The notes under the pieces were generated by a model that saw only the letters and a program-made list of their open reading frames with translations, was not told where the DNA came from and ran no database searches. A stretch of 64,000 nucleotides of DNA from Marinobacter szutsaonensis (GTDB lineage: Bacteria > Pseudomonadota > Gammaproteobacteria > Pseudomonadales > Oleiphilaceae), in the NCBI RefSeq assembly GCF_039523335.1, contig NZ_BAAAFC010000001.1:1736001-1800000 (forward strand). Direction: 5' to 3'. Of this stretch, positions 46,492 to 56,616 are shown piece by piece. The translations under genes were made by a program, and so were the position numbers. Numbering within the stretch: position 1 is the first letter of the stretch; every line of letters starts with the position of its first letter.

Positions 46492-47547
46492 GTGGCAAAC
46501 GATATTAAGATTTCGATCAGAAACCTGTTCAAGATCTTCGGTCCGGTTCCCGATGTAGCTCTGGAGTATGTGCGCCGGGGCATGAACAAGGCCGACCTGC
46601 TGGAACAGCAGAATCATGTCCTCGGCCTGCGGGACATTAACGTGGATATTCGCAACGGTGAGATCACCGTGATCATGGGCTTGTCCGGGTCCGGAAAATC
46701 GACCCTGATCCGCCACCTCAACCGCCTGATCGAGCCGACGGCCGGGGAGATCCGGATCGATGGCGAGGACGTGCTCAGCTACAACGAGGAACAGCTACGC
46801 AAGCTCAGACGGGAGCGCATGTCGATGGTGTTCCAGAAGTTCGCCCTGCTCCCGCACAAGACGGTGCTGGAGAATGCTGGCATGGCCAAGGCTATCCGCG
46901 GTTACACCACCTCGGATTTCGAGGCTGACGCCCGTAAATGGCTGGCCCGGGTGGGTCTGGACGGCAACGAGAACCAGTACCCCCACCAGTTGTCCGGCGG
47001 CATGCAGCAGCGTGTCGGGATTGCCCGGGCGCTGGTTTCCGATGCCCCGATCATGTTGATGGACGAGGCGTTTTCAGCGCTGGACCCGCTGATCCGCTCG
47101 GATATGCAGGATCTGCTGCTGGAGTTGCAGGAGGAGCTGCACAAAACCATCGTGTTCATCACCCACGACCTGGACGAGGCACTCAAGCTGGCCGACCACC
47201 TGGTCATCCTCAAGGAGGGCGAAGTGGTGCAGCAGGGGGATCCCCAGGAAATCCTCCTCAATCCGGGTGACCCGTACATCGTCGACTTCATTTCCGACAT
47301 CAACCGGGCCCGGGTATTGCGGGTGCGCTCGGTCATGAAGCCGGGCACGGAGGCCGAAGACAACTACGCGGGCGATATCTTTGAACGGGACAATCTCGAA
47401 ACCGTGCTGGAACGCTCCGGTGGCGATACCGAGCTGTCCTTCCGCGTGGTCCGGGATGGCCAACAGGTCGGATCCCTGCATATGAAGGACCTGACCAAAG
47501 CCCTGGTACCGACGGCGGCAGCAACGGAGTCACGCCAGCGGGCCTGA
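46492..47547 (+). CDS. Glycine betaine-type ABC transporter ATPase (ProV-like)
   Basis: A 351-aa ABC ATPase. Walker A is GLSGSGKST, signature LSGGMQQRVGIARAL, Walker B MLMDEAFSALDPLIR and the switch His is in IVFITHDLDEA. The long C-terminus (about residues 270-351) lacks two full CBS copies, so osmosensing through CBS is doubtful. It starts at GTG 46492. Together with the two upstream genes it forms an importer for glycine betaine or a related compatible solute, sensible for a marine cell. Confidence 0.93.
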   Translation: MANDIKISIRNLFKIFGPVPDVALEYVRRGMNKADLLEQQNHVLGLRDINVDIRNGEITVIMGLSGSGKSTLIRHLNRLIEPTAGEIRIDGEDVLSYNEEQLRKLRRERMSMVFQKFALLPHKTVLENAGMAKAIRGYTTSDFEADARKWLARVGLDGNENQYPHQLSGGMQQRVGIARALVSDAPIMLMDEAFSALDPLIRSDMQDLLLELQEELHKTIVFITHDLDEALKLADHLVILKEGEVVQQGDPQEILLNPGDPYIVDFISDINRARVLRVRSVMKPGTEAEDNYAGDIFERDNLETVLERSGGDTELSFRVVRDGQQVGSLHMKDLTKALVPTAAATESRQRA

Positions 47548-47592
47548 TGTCCCGTCTGGCTCAGTAGGTTAACGAATTAGCCAGATGGGACA
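47548..47592 (+). terminator. Hairpin after the betaine transporter operon
   Basis: TGTCCCGTCTGGCT and AGCCAGATGGGACA (14 bp, one G-U) pair across a 17-base loop beginning at the ATPase stop. No U-run follows, so it may stabilise the mRNA end rather than terminate by itself. Confidence 0.5.
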
Positions 47593-47668
47593 CTATGGTT
47601 ACAAACCGCGGGCGAGGGGCTATGATGAAGGCAGTCGCCGCTCACCTGCGGTTAACCGGTCCTGACCA

Positions 47669-48502
47669 ATGCCCAAGGTTTTCCTTCTCCTGCTGACGTT
47701 GTTTCTCTCGGCCTGCTCACCGGAAGAGCCACCTCGTTCCCCGACCGAACAGATCCAGCCCGCCGCCTTACCCGGCACAGACACCCCGAAGCCGACAAGC
47801 CCGATCGTCGTGCTGGCCGCCGATCCCTGGTGCCCCCACAACTGCGTTTCCGGGTCTGCGTCCGAAGGCTACATGGTGGACCTTGCCCGGGAGGCCCTTG
47901 CGTTGGCCGGACTCGAGCTAAAATATGTCAATATGAGTTGGGCGCGGGCACTGGAGCAGGCCGAGGCAGGCTACATCGACGGCATCATCGGAGCATTCAC
48001 CTCAGATGCTCCGGGCTTCATCTTCCCGGAAGAATCCCTCGGCACCTCCCACATTGAGCTGTACACACAGCCCGAGCAGGACTGGCACTACCAGGGCGTC
48101 GACTCCTTGCGGGACCAGACCCTGATTGCCCTGAACGGTTACTCCTATTCGCCCGAACTGGACGACTATATCCGACGTAACCATGACAACCAGAAACGGG
48201 TGTGGATTCTCTCGGGGCCGGCGCCCCTGGAGCGTGCCATCAAACTGATTCTGGAGAATCGTTCCGATGTGCTACCCGAAGACCGGGACGTCATGGCCTG
48301 GACCCTCCGGCACCAGCTCCCCGGCGTTCAGCTCCGCAACGCCGGCGCACTCTACGAGACACAGGTTTACATTGCCTTCTCCCCCGCCAGCCCCCGCTCG
48401 AAGGAGTTGGCCGATGCGCTCAGCCGTGGCATCCGCGAGCTAAGGACATCGGGCCGCCTGTCGGAAATCCTCGCGGACTACGGTGTGTCCCCGGCCGACT
48501 GA
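47669..48502 (+). CDS. Periplasmic solute-binding lipoprotein, family 3
   Basis: A 277-aa lipoprotein: the signal peptide MPKVFLLLLTLFLSAC has a lipobox with the lipidated Cys at residue 16. The body has family-3 features (YMVDLAREALALAGLELKYVNMSWARALEQAEAGYIDGIIGAF) found in amino-acid binding proteins and in sensory relatives. No transport genes adjoin, and the stretch after the lipobox is Pro-rich and flexible. Binding to a polar amino acid or participation in signalling are both possible. The last 25 bases overlap the convergent gene. Confidence 0.82.
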   Translation: MPKVFLLLLTLFLSACSPEEPPRSPTEQIQPAALPGTDTPKPTSPIVVLAADPWCPHNCVSGSASEGYMVDLAREALALAGLELKYVNMSWARALEQAEAGYIDGIIGAFTSDAPGFIFPEESLGTSHIELYTQPEQDWHYQGVDSLRDQTLIALNGYSYSPELDDYIRRNHDNQKRVWILSGPAPLERAIKLILENRSDVLPEDRDVMAWTLRHQLPGVQLRNAGALYETQVYIAFSPASPRSKELADALSRGIRELRTSGRLSEILADYGVSPAD

Positions 48503-49455
48503 AACGCGGTAAGGCTCTCTCCGGAGGGTGTGATCAGTTGCAGCTGCCCCTCCCGCCCTATCTGTACCCGGGAAACCTCGCCGAGTATTTTCAGGAAACG
48601 GTTCTCCTGGTTCATCAGTGCCGGTGCGCAGGCCATCCGGGTTGAGGCAATGGCACCGACCCCGATGCCTTCGCCGGTCAGCTGATAGCTGCCGGTATAG
48701 CGGTTGCAGGATCCGCGCCCTGCAACCCGGTTGTCCGAGAGGAACCGGATGGTTACCCGGGAGCTGTCGATAATACCGGCCCCGGCAATATCCTCGACGA
48801 CCCACTCGGCGCCCCGGAGCAATCGCTGGGGATCGCCTCCGCAGCCGTTGTAGGTTTGACCGTTCACCGTCAGCCGGGCCTGGGCCGGATACTGGGCGCC
48901 GGACAGGCTGTCTTGGCACAGCTGGCGGGCCACGGTCAGGCGGACATTGAGATCGTCACCTCTGACCAGGAATTCCCGGCCATGGCGGTCAGCCACTACC
49001 TTTTCCACTTCCAGCCGCTTCACGCCATCCTTTTCGAAGGGGCGCTCAAGTCGGAGTTCGGCACCGGAAACCACGGCTCGCCAGAACGGCTCATTGCCCC
49101 TGGCCTCGAACGGCATCTCCACCGCCCCGGGCACCAGGCACTCCGGGTAGGTTTCCCCCCGGATGGTCAGCGTTGCCCGCTCACCCTTGCTCCAGAACCG
49201 GGTCTGATCCTCACCCGGCGCCACATACAGGGCTCCGGAGGCGCTCCTGGCAGGCTTTAGCAGCAATCGACGATCCCGGTAATCGATTCCCAGCAGATTC
49301 TCGTCTTCTCCAGGGGCGACCCGGATCTCCATCTGGCCACAGTGATAGACTGACTGCGGCTGCGATCCGGCTCCCGACGTCCCGGTGGCGGCACAACCCC
49401 CGATCAATCCGGCGAAGACCAGAACGGCTGTCCCTGTGCGATATCGTACAAACAT
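48478..49455 (-). CDS. Lipoprotein with MliC-like, COG3650-like and META domains
   Basis: A 325-aa lipoprotein (signal ending IGGC, lipidated Cys near residue 20). Three parts follow: a MliC-type lysozyme-inhibitor segment (VYHCGQMEIRVAPGE, LLKPARSASGALYVAPGEDQTRFWSKGE), a COG3650-like segment (GNEPFWRAVVSGAELRLERPF), and a C-terminal META/HslJ domain (AEWVVEDIAGAGIIDSSRVTIRFLSDNRVAGRGSCNRYTGSY). MliC proteins bind c-type lysozyme at the active-site cleft. Combination in one lipoprotein suggests envelope defence, which is inference. The start follows GGAGAGATC; an upstream frame to 49518 is rejected. Confidence 0.8.
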   Translation of the reverse strand: MFVRYRTGTAVLVFAGLIGGCAATGTSGAGSQPQSVYHCGQMEIRVAPGEDENLLGIDYRDRRLLLKPARSASGALYVAPGEDQTRFWSKGERATLTIRGETYPECLVPGAVEMPFEARGNEPFWRAVVSGAELRLERPFEKDGVKRLEVEKVVADRHGREFLVRGDDLNVRLTVARQLCQDSLSGAQYPAQARLTVNGQTYNGCGGDPQRLLRGAEWVVEDIAGAGIIDSSRVTIRFLSDNRVAGRGSCNRYTGSYQLTGEGIGVGAIASTRMACAPALMNQENRFLKILGEVSRVQIGREGQLQLITPSGESLTAFQSAGDTP

Positions 49456-49594
49456 GATCTCTCCATTGATCCCGATAACAAGGCGGGTATTGTAAGCCGG
49501 TCGTGCCGGCACCGCCATGACGCAGGTCCGCTGGCCGAGTTCCGGATTCAGCGGTATGGTAGGTGACCTGATTCATACCACTGAGGTTGCTGCC

Positions 49595-50338
49595 ATGCCC
49601 GTCCGGCTCTACCAGTTCGCCATCTCCCATTACAGCGAGAAAGTCCGCTGGGCCCTGGACTACAAGGGTATCCGCTACCAACCGGTGAGCCTGCTGCCCG
49701 GCCAGCACGTCAAAACCGTCCGTGCGCTCACCGGCAAGGCTTCCTCGGTCCCGGTCCTGGACCACGATGGCGAGATCATCCAGGGCTCCTCCGCAATCAT
49801 CGACTACCTGGACGAGACCTTTCCGGAACGCCCGCTAACGCCGTCCGATCCCGCTATCCGGGAGCAGGCCCTGGCCTGGGAACAACGCCTGGATGACGAG
49901 GCTGGCCCGGCAGTACGTTGCTGGGCCTATCATTACCTGTTGCAGCGCCCGAAGCTGGCAGTTCCCATGCTGGCTGCCGGCACGCCCTTCTATAACCGCA
50001 TTCTGCTGAGTCTTGCCTTCAGCCGGGTTGATGAGATCATGCGTGACTGGATGAAGATCAACCAGAAAACGGCGGATGCCTCACAGCAGGTTCTGGAAAC
50101 CCTGCTCACCGAACTGGCGGACACCTACCAGCGGCAGCCCTACCTGGCCGGCGACCATTTCTCCCGCGCCGACCTCACCGCCGGTGCCTTGCTCGCACCG
50201 CTGTTCCAGCCGCCGCAATACCCGGTGCCCTGGCCGAAACGGCACCGGCTGTTGCCGGACATGAGGAACACGCTCGACCAGTGGCAGGAACAGATCGAGC
50301 CACTGGCCCGCCTGTACCGGGAACACCGCCAGCGCTGA
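49595..50338 (+). CDS. Glutathione S-transferase-like protein
   Basis: A 247-aa GST-fold protein: N-terminal GST_N_3-type domain (LYQFAISHYSEKVRWALDYKGI, SSVPVLDHDGEIIQGSSAIIDYLDE) and an all-helical C-terminal domain (YLAGDHFSRADLTAGALLAPL). It is distant from the GST at 41531-42148 and has Ser/His near the catalytic position, so classical conjugation is uncertain. The ATG at 49595 follows GAGG; the frame opens upstream at 49517 without support. Confidence 0.85.
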   Translation: MPVRLYQFAISHYSEKVRWALDYKGIRYQPVSLLPGQHVKTVRALTGKASSVPVLDHDGEIIQGSSAIIDYLDETFPERPLTPSDPAIREQALAWEQRLDDEAGPAVRCWAYHYLLQRPKLAVPMLAAGTPFYNRILLSLAFSRVDEIMRDWMKINQKTADASQQVLETLLTELADTYQRQPYLAGDHFSRADLTAGALLAPLFQPPQYPVPWPKRHRLLPDMRNTLDQWQEQIEPLARLYREHRQR

Positions 50339-50424
50339 TCCGGAAACTGGCGTAAAACGTCAACGGGCCTGACGCAAACCGACAATGCATTCCTGCCCGC
50401 CTGTGCCAATATAGACGCCAGGTA

Positions 50425-51396
50425 ATGACCGGATCGGGACAGGTTATGGTTTTGATGGACATGATGCAGGCCGTGCTCGAAGACAGCGGCCTGATGGCAC
50501 TCTGGCAGCAGGTTGCGCCCTGGCTGGCCCTGGATGAGCGCCAGCTGATTTTCGTGTTTGCCACGCCGGTCTTCATAGCCGTGACCCTGTGGGAATACCT
50601 CAGGATCCGCCACGATCCCCGGCTGATGGATGCCCGGGAAGCGGTCCGGAACTTTGCGCTCGGCGCCGGTTACCAGGTAACCGAACTGCTGTTTGCCGGC
50701 GTGATCGCCTTCCCGGTTTACGCCCTGTGCTACCACTACCGGCTGTTTGATCTCGAGCTCACCTGGCTCACCGGCTTCCTGACCTTCCTCGGCGTGGATT
50801 TCTGCTTCTACTGGATGCACCGGGCCAGCCACCGGATGCGCTGGTTCTGGGCTGCCCATGTGGTACACCACTCCTCCGAGCGAATGAACTTCTCCACCGC
50901 CATGCGCCAGAATGCCACCAACATCTTCAATGGCATGTGGATCTTCTACCTGCCCCTGGCCCTGGTCGGCTTCAATCCGGTCTGGATCGGTGTCGCCTAT
51001 GCCTTTTCCCTGGTGTACCAGTTTTTCATCCACACCACTCTTGTGGGCCGGTTGCCCGGCTGGATCGAACTGGTGTTCAATACTCCCAGCCATCACCGGG
51101 TCCACCACGGCCGCAACCCCGGCTACATTGACCGCAATTATGGCGGCACCCTGATTGTCTGGGATCGGCTGTTCGGAACCTTCGTGGACGAGGACGCCAA
51201 GGATCCGCCCGACTATGGCATTACCCGGCCGGTGCCCTCGAACAACCTGCTGGTACTCTGGACCCACGAGTACGTGGACCTGTTCCGGGACATGGCGCGC
51301 CCCGGCGGCATCGGGTCACGGCTTGGCCATCTTTGGCATGCCCCGGAATGGCAACGGCCGGATGCCTTACGGAACTCCCGACAGACCCGGGACTGA
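50425..51396 (+). CDS. Sterol desaturase / fatty acid hydroxylase family protein
   Basis: A 323-aa membrane enzyme with three histidine boxes that ligate a di-iron centre: HRASH (132-136), HVVHH (145-149) and HRVHH (around 230). Several hydrophobic helices flank them. Family members hydroxylate or desaturate lipids or carotenoids using O2. The substrate is unknown. The ATG at 50425 may be replaced by the one at 50446, which has GGGACAGG close by; the choice does not affect the domain. Confidence 0.88.
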   Translation: MTGSGQVMVLMDMMQAVLEDSGLMALWQQVAPWLALDERQLIFVFATPVFIAVTLWEYLRIRHDPRLMDAREAVRNFALGAGYQVTELLFAGVIAFPVYALCYHYRLFDLELTWLTGFLTFLGVDFCFYWMHRASHRMRWFWAAHVVHHSSERMNFSTAMRQNATNIFNGMWIFYLPLALVGFNPVWIGVAYAFSLVYQFFIHTTLVGRLPGWIELVFNTPSHHRVHHGRNPGYIDRNYGGTLIVWDRLFGTFVDEDAKDPPDYGITRPVPSNNLLVLWTHEYVDLFRDMARPGGIGSRLGHLWHAPEWQRPDALRNSRQTRD

Positions 51397-51510
51397 CCCC
51401 GGACAGGATCGCCTGCTGTCTATTTTGAGTGATCCGGGTTCGAATACGCCCCCGGCCTGTGGCATGATCCTGTTCCAGTACTACCGGACTGAACTGAACG
51501 CCGAGGACCC

Positions 51511-52320
51511 ATGGCTGCAGCTTTTGATGTGTATTCCCGCCGGCACCGTACCTGGCGGAAATTCCGTACCGGCCTGGCGGGGCTGATATTGGCAACCCTT
51601 TCCGTATCCACCAATGCCGAGATGCTGACCGCAGCGGTCGCCGCGAACTTCACCGGCACCATGGAGAAGCTGATCCCCCTGTTCGAGCAGAATACCGGGC
51701 ACCAGATCCGGGCCAGCTATGGCTCAACGGGCAAACTCTATGCCCAGATTCGCCAGGGCGCCCCCTTCGACGTGTTTCTGGCAGCGGACCGGGAACGTCC
51801 GGAATTGCTGGAAGAACAGGAACTCGGGGTCGCGGGCAGCCGGTTTACTTACGCCCGTGGTCGACTGGTGCTCTGGAGCCGGTCCGAGGACGCCTTCCAG
51901 GACCCCGAGGCCTATCTCGCCGCCAGCGCAGGCCCCCGCCTGGCCATTGGCAACCCCCGCACGGCACCCTATGGCGTCGCCGCCATGGAAGTGGTCGACG
52001 CCCTGGGTCTGAAAGACTCGATCCAGCGGCGCCTGGTCCGCGGTGATTCCATTGCCCAGACCTTCCAGTTCGTGGCCACCGGCAATGCCGAGGCGGGCTT
52101 TGTCGCCCTGGCCCAGCTTCGGGCCTGGGACGGCGAGAGCGGTGCCAACTGGGTGGTCCCGGCCTCGCTGCACCAGCCCATCGACCAGCAGGCCATCCTG
52201 CTGGCCCGCAGCAAGTTCCCGGAAGCCGCCAGGTCCTGGCTGGAATTTCTCGGTAGCGAAGAAGCGCGGGCAATCATCGAAAAAGACGGCTACGATACCG
52301 GTGACACGCCGGAGCCCTGA
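51511..52320 (+). CDS. modA: Molybdate ABC transporter substrate-binding protein ModA
   Basis: A 269-aa periplasmic protein. A long basic N-terminus precedes the signal core ([19 protein letters not shown]). ModA features: [47 protein letters not shown] and [16 protein letters not shown], with oxyanion-binding Ser residues. It is followed by modB (29 bases) and modC. Molybdate or tungstate uptake serves molybdoenzymes; no ModE repressor is in view. Confidence 0.93.
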   Translation: MAAAFDVYSRRHRTWRKFRTGLAGLILATLSVSTNAEMLTAAVAANFTGTMEKLIPLFEQNTGHQIRASYGSTGKLYAQIRQGAPFDVFLAADRERPELLEEQELGVAGSRFTYARGRLVLWSRSEDAFQDPEAYLAASAGPRLAIGNPRTAPYGVAAMEVVDALGLKDSIQRRLVRGDSIAQTFQFVATGNAEAGFVALAQLRAWDGESGANWVVPASLHQPIDQQAILLARSKFPEAARSWLEFLGSEEARAIIEKDGYDTGDTPEP

Positions 52321-52349
52321 CCCCGGCTGACAAAGGCGACGGAGATTTC

Positions 52350-53027
52350 ATGGGCCCGGAATGGCAGGCCGTCTGGCTGACACTGAAACTGGCAGGCATC
52401 ACCACACTACTGTTACTGATCATTGGCACCCCGCTGGCCTGGTGGCTGGCCCGCAGCCAGCACTGGTCGCGGCAACCGGTATCCGCCCTCATCGCCCTGC
52501 CCCTGGTACTGCCGCCCACCGTGCTGGGCTTTTACCTGCTTATTGTGATGGGCCCGGATGGCCTGGTGGGCCAACTGACCGAACAGCTTGGACTCGGCCT
52601 GCTGCCGTTTACCTTCGAGGGCCTGGTGGTTGCCTCGATCATCTACTCCCTGCCGTTCACCGTGCAACCGCTGCAGAACAGCTTCATGACCATTGACCAG
52701 CGCTTGCTGGAAGTGGCCGCCACGCTCCGGGCGTCGCCACGGGACCGTTTCTTCACTGTGGTCCTGCCGCTGGCGCGCCCGGGCTTCCTGAGCGCCGCGG
52801 TGCTGACCTTTGCCCATACCGTGGGTGAATTCGGCGTGGTGCTGATGATCGGGGGCAACATTCCGGGTGAAACCAAGGTGTTGTCAGTGGCCATCTATGA
52901 TCATGTCGAGGCCCTGGATTACGGTGCGGCACACTGGCTGGCCGCCGGCATGCTGGCGTTTTCCTTTATCGTCCTGTTGAGCCTGTACAGCCTCAACGGT
53001 CGACTTCAGCCCGGGGTGATGAAATGA
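52350..53027 (+). CDS. modB: Molybdate ABC transporter permease ModB
   Basis: A 225-aa inner-membrane permease with five to six helices and the permease loop [25 protein letters not shown] (EAA-type). The [16 protein letters not shown] segment is typical of ModB. GGAG precedes the ATG. It overlaps modC by ATGA at 53024-53027. Confidence 0.94.
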   Translation: MGPEWQAVWLTLKLAGITTLLLLIIGTPLAWWLARSQHWSRQPVSALIALPLVLPPTVLGFYLLIVMGPDGLVGQLTEQLGLGLLPFTFEGLVVASIIYSLPFTVQPLQNSFMTIDQRLLEVAATLRASPRDRFFTVVLPLARPGFLSAAVLTFAHTVGEFGVVLMIGGNIPGETKVLSVAIYDHVEALDYGAAHWLAAGMLAFSFIVLLSLYSLNGRLQPGVMK

Positions 53028-54106
53028 CCGCTTCCCGGGGAGTCCAGGCACGATTCCGATGCAGCTTCGGGGCATTCCGCCTGGACGTCGACCTCGACCT
53101 GCCGGGCAGTGGCGTCACCGCGCTGTTCGGGCATTCAGGCTGCGGCAAGACCACCCTGCTGCGGTGCATCGCCGGGCTCCAGCCCGCCGATGGCGCCCTG
53201 ACCGTCAACGGTGAAACCTGGCAGGACGGTTCCCGCAGCCTGCCGGTGCACCAGCGTTCCCTGGCCTATGTCTTCCAGGAAACCAGCCTGTTCCCGCACC
53301 TGAGCGTGCGCCGGAACCTCAATTACGGCTTTCGGCGCATTCCGGAGGCCGGGCGCCAGGTGGGCTTCGACCAGGCGGTGAGCTGGCTGGGGCTTGGCCA
53401 TCTGCTGGACCGCATGCCCGATCGCCTGTCCGGCGGCGAACGCCAGCGGGTTGCCATTGCCCGGGCGCTGCTGACCAGTCCGGACCTGCTATTGATGGAC
53501 GAGCCGCTCTCGGCGCTGGATGCGCGCAGCAAGCAGGACATCATGCCCTACCTGGAAACCCTCAGGGATTCCCTGGCCATTCCCATCCTCTATGTGTCCC
53601 ACTCCACCGCGGAGGTCGCCCGGCTTGCGGATCACATCGTGATGATGGATAACGGCCAGGTGGTTGCCGAGGGGCCGTTGCAACAGACCCTCGCCCGGAC
53701 CGACCAGCCGTTCGGTCTCGAGGAGGACGCCGGCGTGATCATGGATGCCGTCATCGGCCAGCGGGATGAGCCATGGCATCTTTGCCGGGCGGATTTCGAC
53801 GGTGGCCACCTGTGGTTGCGGGACGACGACACACTCGCCACCGGCCAACGGATCCGCGTGCAGGTACTGGCAAGGGACATCAGTATTGCCCTCAGCCAGC
53901 TCACCGAACAGAGCACCCAGAACCTGGTGCCGGCCACCATTGATGAAATCGCCGCGGACCTGAGCCCGGGCACCTCTATGGTCCGGCTCATGGCGGGTAA
54001 TACCCCCTTCCTGGCCCGGCTCACCAGCCGGTCGGTCCACACCCTGTCACTGCAACCCGGCCAGCGGGTCTGGATGCAGGTGAAGTCGGTTGCCATCGTC
54101 GACTGA
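53024..54106 (+). CDS. modC: Molybdate ABC transporter ATPase ModC
   Basis: A 360-aa ABC ATPase: Walker [10 protein letters not shown], signature [15 protein letters not shown], Walker [13 protein letters not shown], and a C-terminal TOBE/Mop domain (about residues 290-355, [29 protein letters not shown]) that binds molybdate for feedback regulation. It ends the modABC operon. Confidence 0.95.
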   Translation: MTASRGVQARFRCSFGAFRLDVDLDLPGSGVTALFGHSGCGKTTLLRCIAGLQPADGALTVNGETWQDGSRSLPVHQRSLAYVFQETSLFPHLSVRRNLNYGFRRIPEAGRQVGFDQAVSWLGLGHLLDRMPDRLSGGERQRVAIARALLTSPDLLLMDEPLSALDARSKQDIMPYLETLRDSLAIPILYVSHSTAEVARLADHIVMMDNGQVVAEGPLQQTLARTDQPFGLEEDAGVIMDAVIGQRDEPWHLCRADFDGGHLWLRDDDTLATGQRIRVQVLARDISIALSQLTEQSTQNLVPATIDEIAADLSPGTSMVRLMAGNTPFLARLTSRSVHTLSLQPGQRVWMQVKSVAIVD

Positions 54107-54210
54107 CACCACGGGCACGAGCTATGGCCTCTTTGGCCGCAGCCGGTAACGACCCCAGCGTTTAACCTGTAGGCACTGAATTCATCCGATGCCCACCGAC
54201 AGGAGACGTC

Positions 54211-55092
54211 ATGAACCGGGTCCACCATCGTGTGCAAAGTGGCACTATCACGCTCCATGCCGTCACCGAGGGCGACCCCGGCAACGAAGCTCTGGTGCTG
54301 GTTCATGGCTACCCGGACAACCACCACGTCTGGGATCGGGTCGTCGAGCAACTGGTTCCGGATTTTTACCTGGTGCGCTATGACGTCCGGGGCGCCGGGC
54401 TTTCCGACAAACCCGGCAAGACCCGGGACTACCGGCTCCAGCAACTGGCGGGGGATCTCGAGGCTGTTGTCGATCAGCTGCTGCCCGGCCGCACCTTTCA
54501 CCTGGCGGCTCACGACTGGGGATCGATCCAGAGCTGGGAATCGGTGACGGCCGGACCGCTCATGGATCGGATCCGCTCCTACTCCTCGATCTCCGGCCCC
54601 TGCCTGGATCAGGTTGGCTACTGGCTGAGGGAACAGGCGACGGACCTGCGAGGCGGGGGCACCGCCAGAGTGCTCCGGCAGCTGGCCAGTTCCTGGTATG
54701 TATTCCTGTTCCAGTTACCGGTTGTGCCCGAAACCCTCTGGCGGCTGGGACTGGATCGGGCCTGGCCGGGCATTTTGCGGAAATACGAAGGCATTGCCGA
54801 TGCCCGCTTCAGCGAACTGCAGCAGGGTGATGGCATGTTCGGTGTCAAACTCTACCGCGCCAATTTCCTGCCCCGGCTGTGGCGCCCGGCACCGCGCCAC
54901 GCCCGGTGCCCGGTGCAGCTGATCATTCCCAGAGGTGATAACTACGTGGGTGAGCAACTGTTTGACCAGCAGGTGCGATGGACGGGAAAGCTGACAAGGA
55001 AGGAGGTGGACGCGCCGCACTGGGCGCCACTGACTGCGCCCGGACCGGTGGCGGACGCAATCAGGGAATTCGCAGGAGGGCAGACGAGTTAG
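54211..55092 (+). CDS. Epoxide-hydrolase-like alpha/beta hydrolase
   Basis: A 293-aa alpha/beta hydrolase. The oxyanion segment [14 protein letters not shown] and nucleophile elbow HDWGSIQSW carry an Asp in place of Ser, the hallmark of epoxide hydrolases and haloalkane dehalogenases; the catalytic His is likely in DAPHWAPL near the C-terminus. This hydrolase half is elsewhere found fused to a short-chain dehydrogenase; here it stands alone. It overlaps the crp gene tail-to-tail by four bases. Confidence 0.83.
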   Translation: MNRVHHRVQSGTITLHAVTEGDPGNEALVLVHGYPDNHHVWDRVVEQLVPDFYLVRYDVRGAGLSDKPGKTRDYRLQQLAGDLEAVVDQLLPGRTFHLAAHDWGSIQSWESVTAGPLMDRIRSYSSISGPCLDQVGYWLREQATDLRGGGTARVLRQLASSWYVFLFQLPVVPETLWRLGLDRAWPGILRKYEGIADARFSELQQGDGMFGVKLYRANFLPRLWRPAPRHARCPVQLIIPRGDNYVGEQLFDQQVRWTGKLTRKEVDAPHWAPLTAPGPVADAIREFAGGQTS

Positions 55093-55742
55093 CGGGTGCC
55101 GTACACCACCATGGTCTTGCCCTTGACCCGCACCAGGCCCTGGTCCTCCAGGGTCTTGAGCACCCGGCCCACCATCTCCCGGGAGCAGCCGACAATCCGG
55201 CCGATCTCCTGGCGGGTGATCTTGATCTGCATGCCATCGGGGTGAGTCATGGCATCCGGCTCCTTGCACAGGTCCAGCAGGGTACGGGCCACCCGGCCGG
55301 TAACGTCCAGGAATGCCAGGTCGCCCACCTTGCGGGTGGTCTGACGCAGGCGGGAGGCCATCTGTTCGCCAATGAAGTACAGCACCCTCGGATCCTGCTG
55401 GGCGATCTCGCGGAACTTGGTGTAGCTGATCTCGGCCACTTCGCACTCGGTCTTGGCCTTGACCCAGGCACTGCGGGAATCCATGTTGTCGAACAGGCCC
55501 ATCTCACCGAAAAAGTCCCCGGCATTCAGGTACGCCATGATCATTTCGCGGCCGTCGTCATCCTCGATGATCACGGTGACGGAACCCTTGACGATGTAGA
55601 ACAGGGAATCGCTCTTGTCACCGGCGTAGATGATGGTGCTCTTGGCGGGGTAGCGACGGCGGTGGCACTGGGACAGGAAATAGTCCAGGTGCTTGGTTTT
55701 CTGCTCAACCGGCTTGACGATAGTAGCCATAGTGCGAGTCAT
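55089..55742 (-). CDS. crp: CRP/Vfr-family transcriptional regulator
   Basis: A 217-aa cyclic-AMP receptor protein. The cAMP-binding domain includes GEMGLFD and [18 protein letters not shown]; the C-terminal winged helix has [25 protein letters not shown] with the CRP recognition residues (Arg, Glu, Arg). It is very close to Pseudomonas Vfr in [17 protein letters not shown] and [33 protein letters not shown]. The start could be ATG 55742 (AGGAGG immediately before) or ATG 55730; the mature region is unaffected. The neighbours osmC and prkB match the crp region of E. coli. Confidence 0.94.
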   Translation of the reverse strand: MTRTMATIVKPVEQKTKHLDYFLSQCHRRRYPAKSTIIYAGDKSDSLFYIVKGSVTVIIEDDDGREMIMAYLNAGDFFGEMGLFDNMDSRSAWVKAKTECEVAEISYTKFREIAQQDPRVLYFIGEQMASRLRQTTRKVGDLAFLDVTGRVARTLLDLCKEPDAMTHPDGMQIKITRQEIGRIVGCSREMVGRVLKTLEDQGLVRVKGKTMVVYGTR

Positions 55743-55976
55743 GCCTCCTCAGATACTGGCGGGTCCCGATGGTTATTCTTCACCCGGCTTTCCCTGCGGG
55801 TTCGTTAATTTTTCTTCAAAAACACGCCAACTTATAACAAGAAGGCCAATGGCGGGCAACCGGAAAGAGCGCACTCCTTGACCTCGATATCGTTTTCGGC
55901 GGCTGCCTGAGGATTTCGACTGTGCTAGCATCCGGCCTCATTACACCCAGTTCTGACCAACGGAGACCATCACGAC

Positions 55977-56399
55977 ATGAAAGCAACCATCGACTGGACC
56001 GGCAATGCCAGCTTCAGGGCTACCAGTGGCAGCGGCCACAGCGTACAGATTGATGGTCCGCCCGACCATGGTGGCGAGAACCTGGGGCCCCGCCCCATGG
56101 AAATGCTGCTGATGGGGCTGGGCGGGTGTTCCGCTTTTGATGTGATGAGTATCCTCAAGAAGAGTCGCCAGGATGTGACGGCCTGTCATGCTGAACTCGA
56201 GGCAGAACGTGCTGACGCCGTGCCGGCGGTGTTCACCAGAATCCATCTGCATTTTGTGGTGACCGGGCACAACCTCAAGGAAAAACAGGTCCAGCGGGCG
56301 GTGAGCCTGTCGGCGGAGAAATACTGTTCCGCTTCCATTATGCTGGAAAAGGCCGGCGTGGAGATCACCCACAGCCACGAAATCCGCGAAGCGGAATAA
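55977..56399 (+). CDS. OsmC-family redox protein (YhfA-like)
   Basis: A 140-aa OsmC-fold protein. The two peroxidatic-type cysteines are present: Cys in LGGCSAFDVMSIL and Cys in AEKYCSASIMLE. Family members reduce organic hydroperoxides; the YhfA subgroup encoded next to crp is poorly studied. It is divergent from crp and followed by speD. Confidence 0.9.
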   Translation: MKATIDWTGNASFRATSGSGHSVQIDGPPDHGGENLGPRPMEMLLMGLGGCSAFDVMSILKKSRQDVTACHAELEAERADAVPAVFTRIHLHFVVTGHNLKEKQVQRAVSLSAEKYCSASIMLEKAGVEITHSHEIREAE

Positions 56400-56616
56400 G
56401 GCCGGTCCAGCCAGCCGGAACCGGCGGGAATTACGGATGCTAAAATGTCATTGCAAATACTATTCAACGTCACTTGCGGTGTGCATAATACGCGCCTTCT
56501 CCGCCGGTCTGCGCAAAAGGTATACAAACCTGGTCAGTAGTCGGTGGCGGCCTCGGCAGGGCTAACCTTAGTAGCGCCCTGCAGTCATTCATCTCCAATG
56601 TCCGGAGGGGCTGAGC

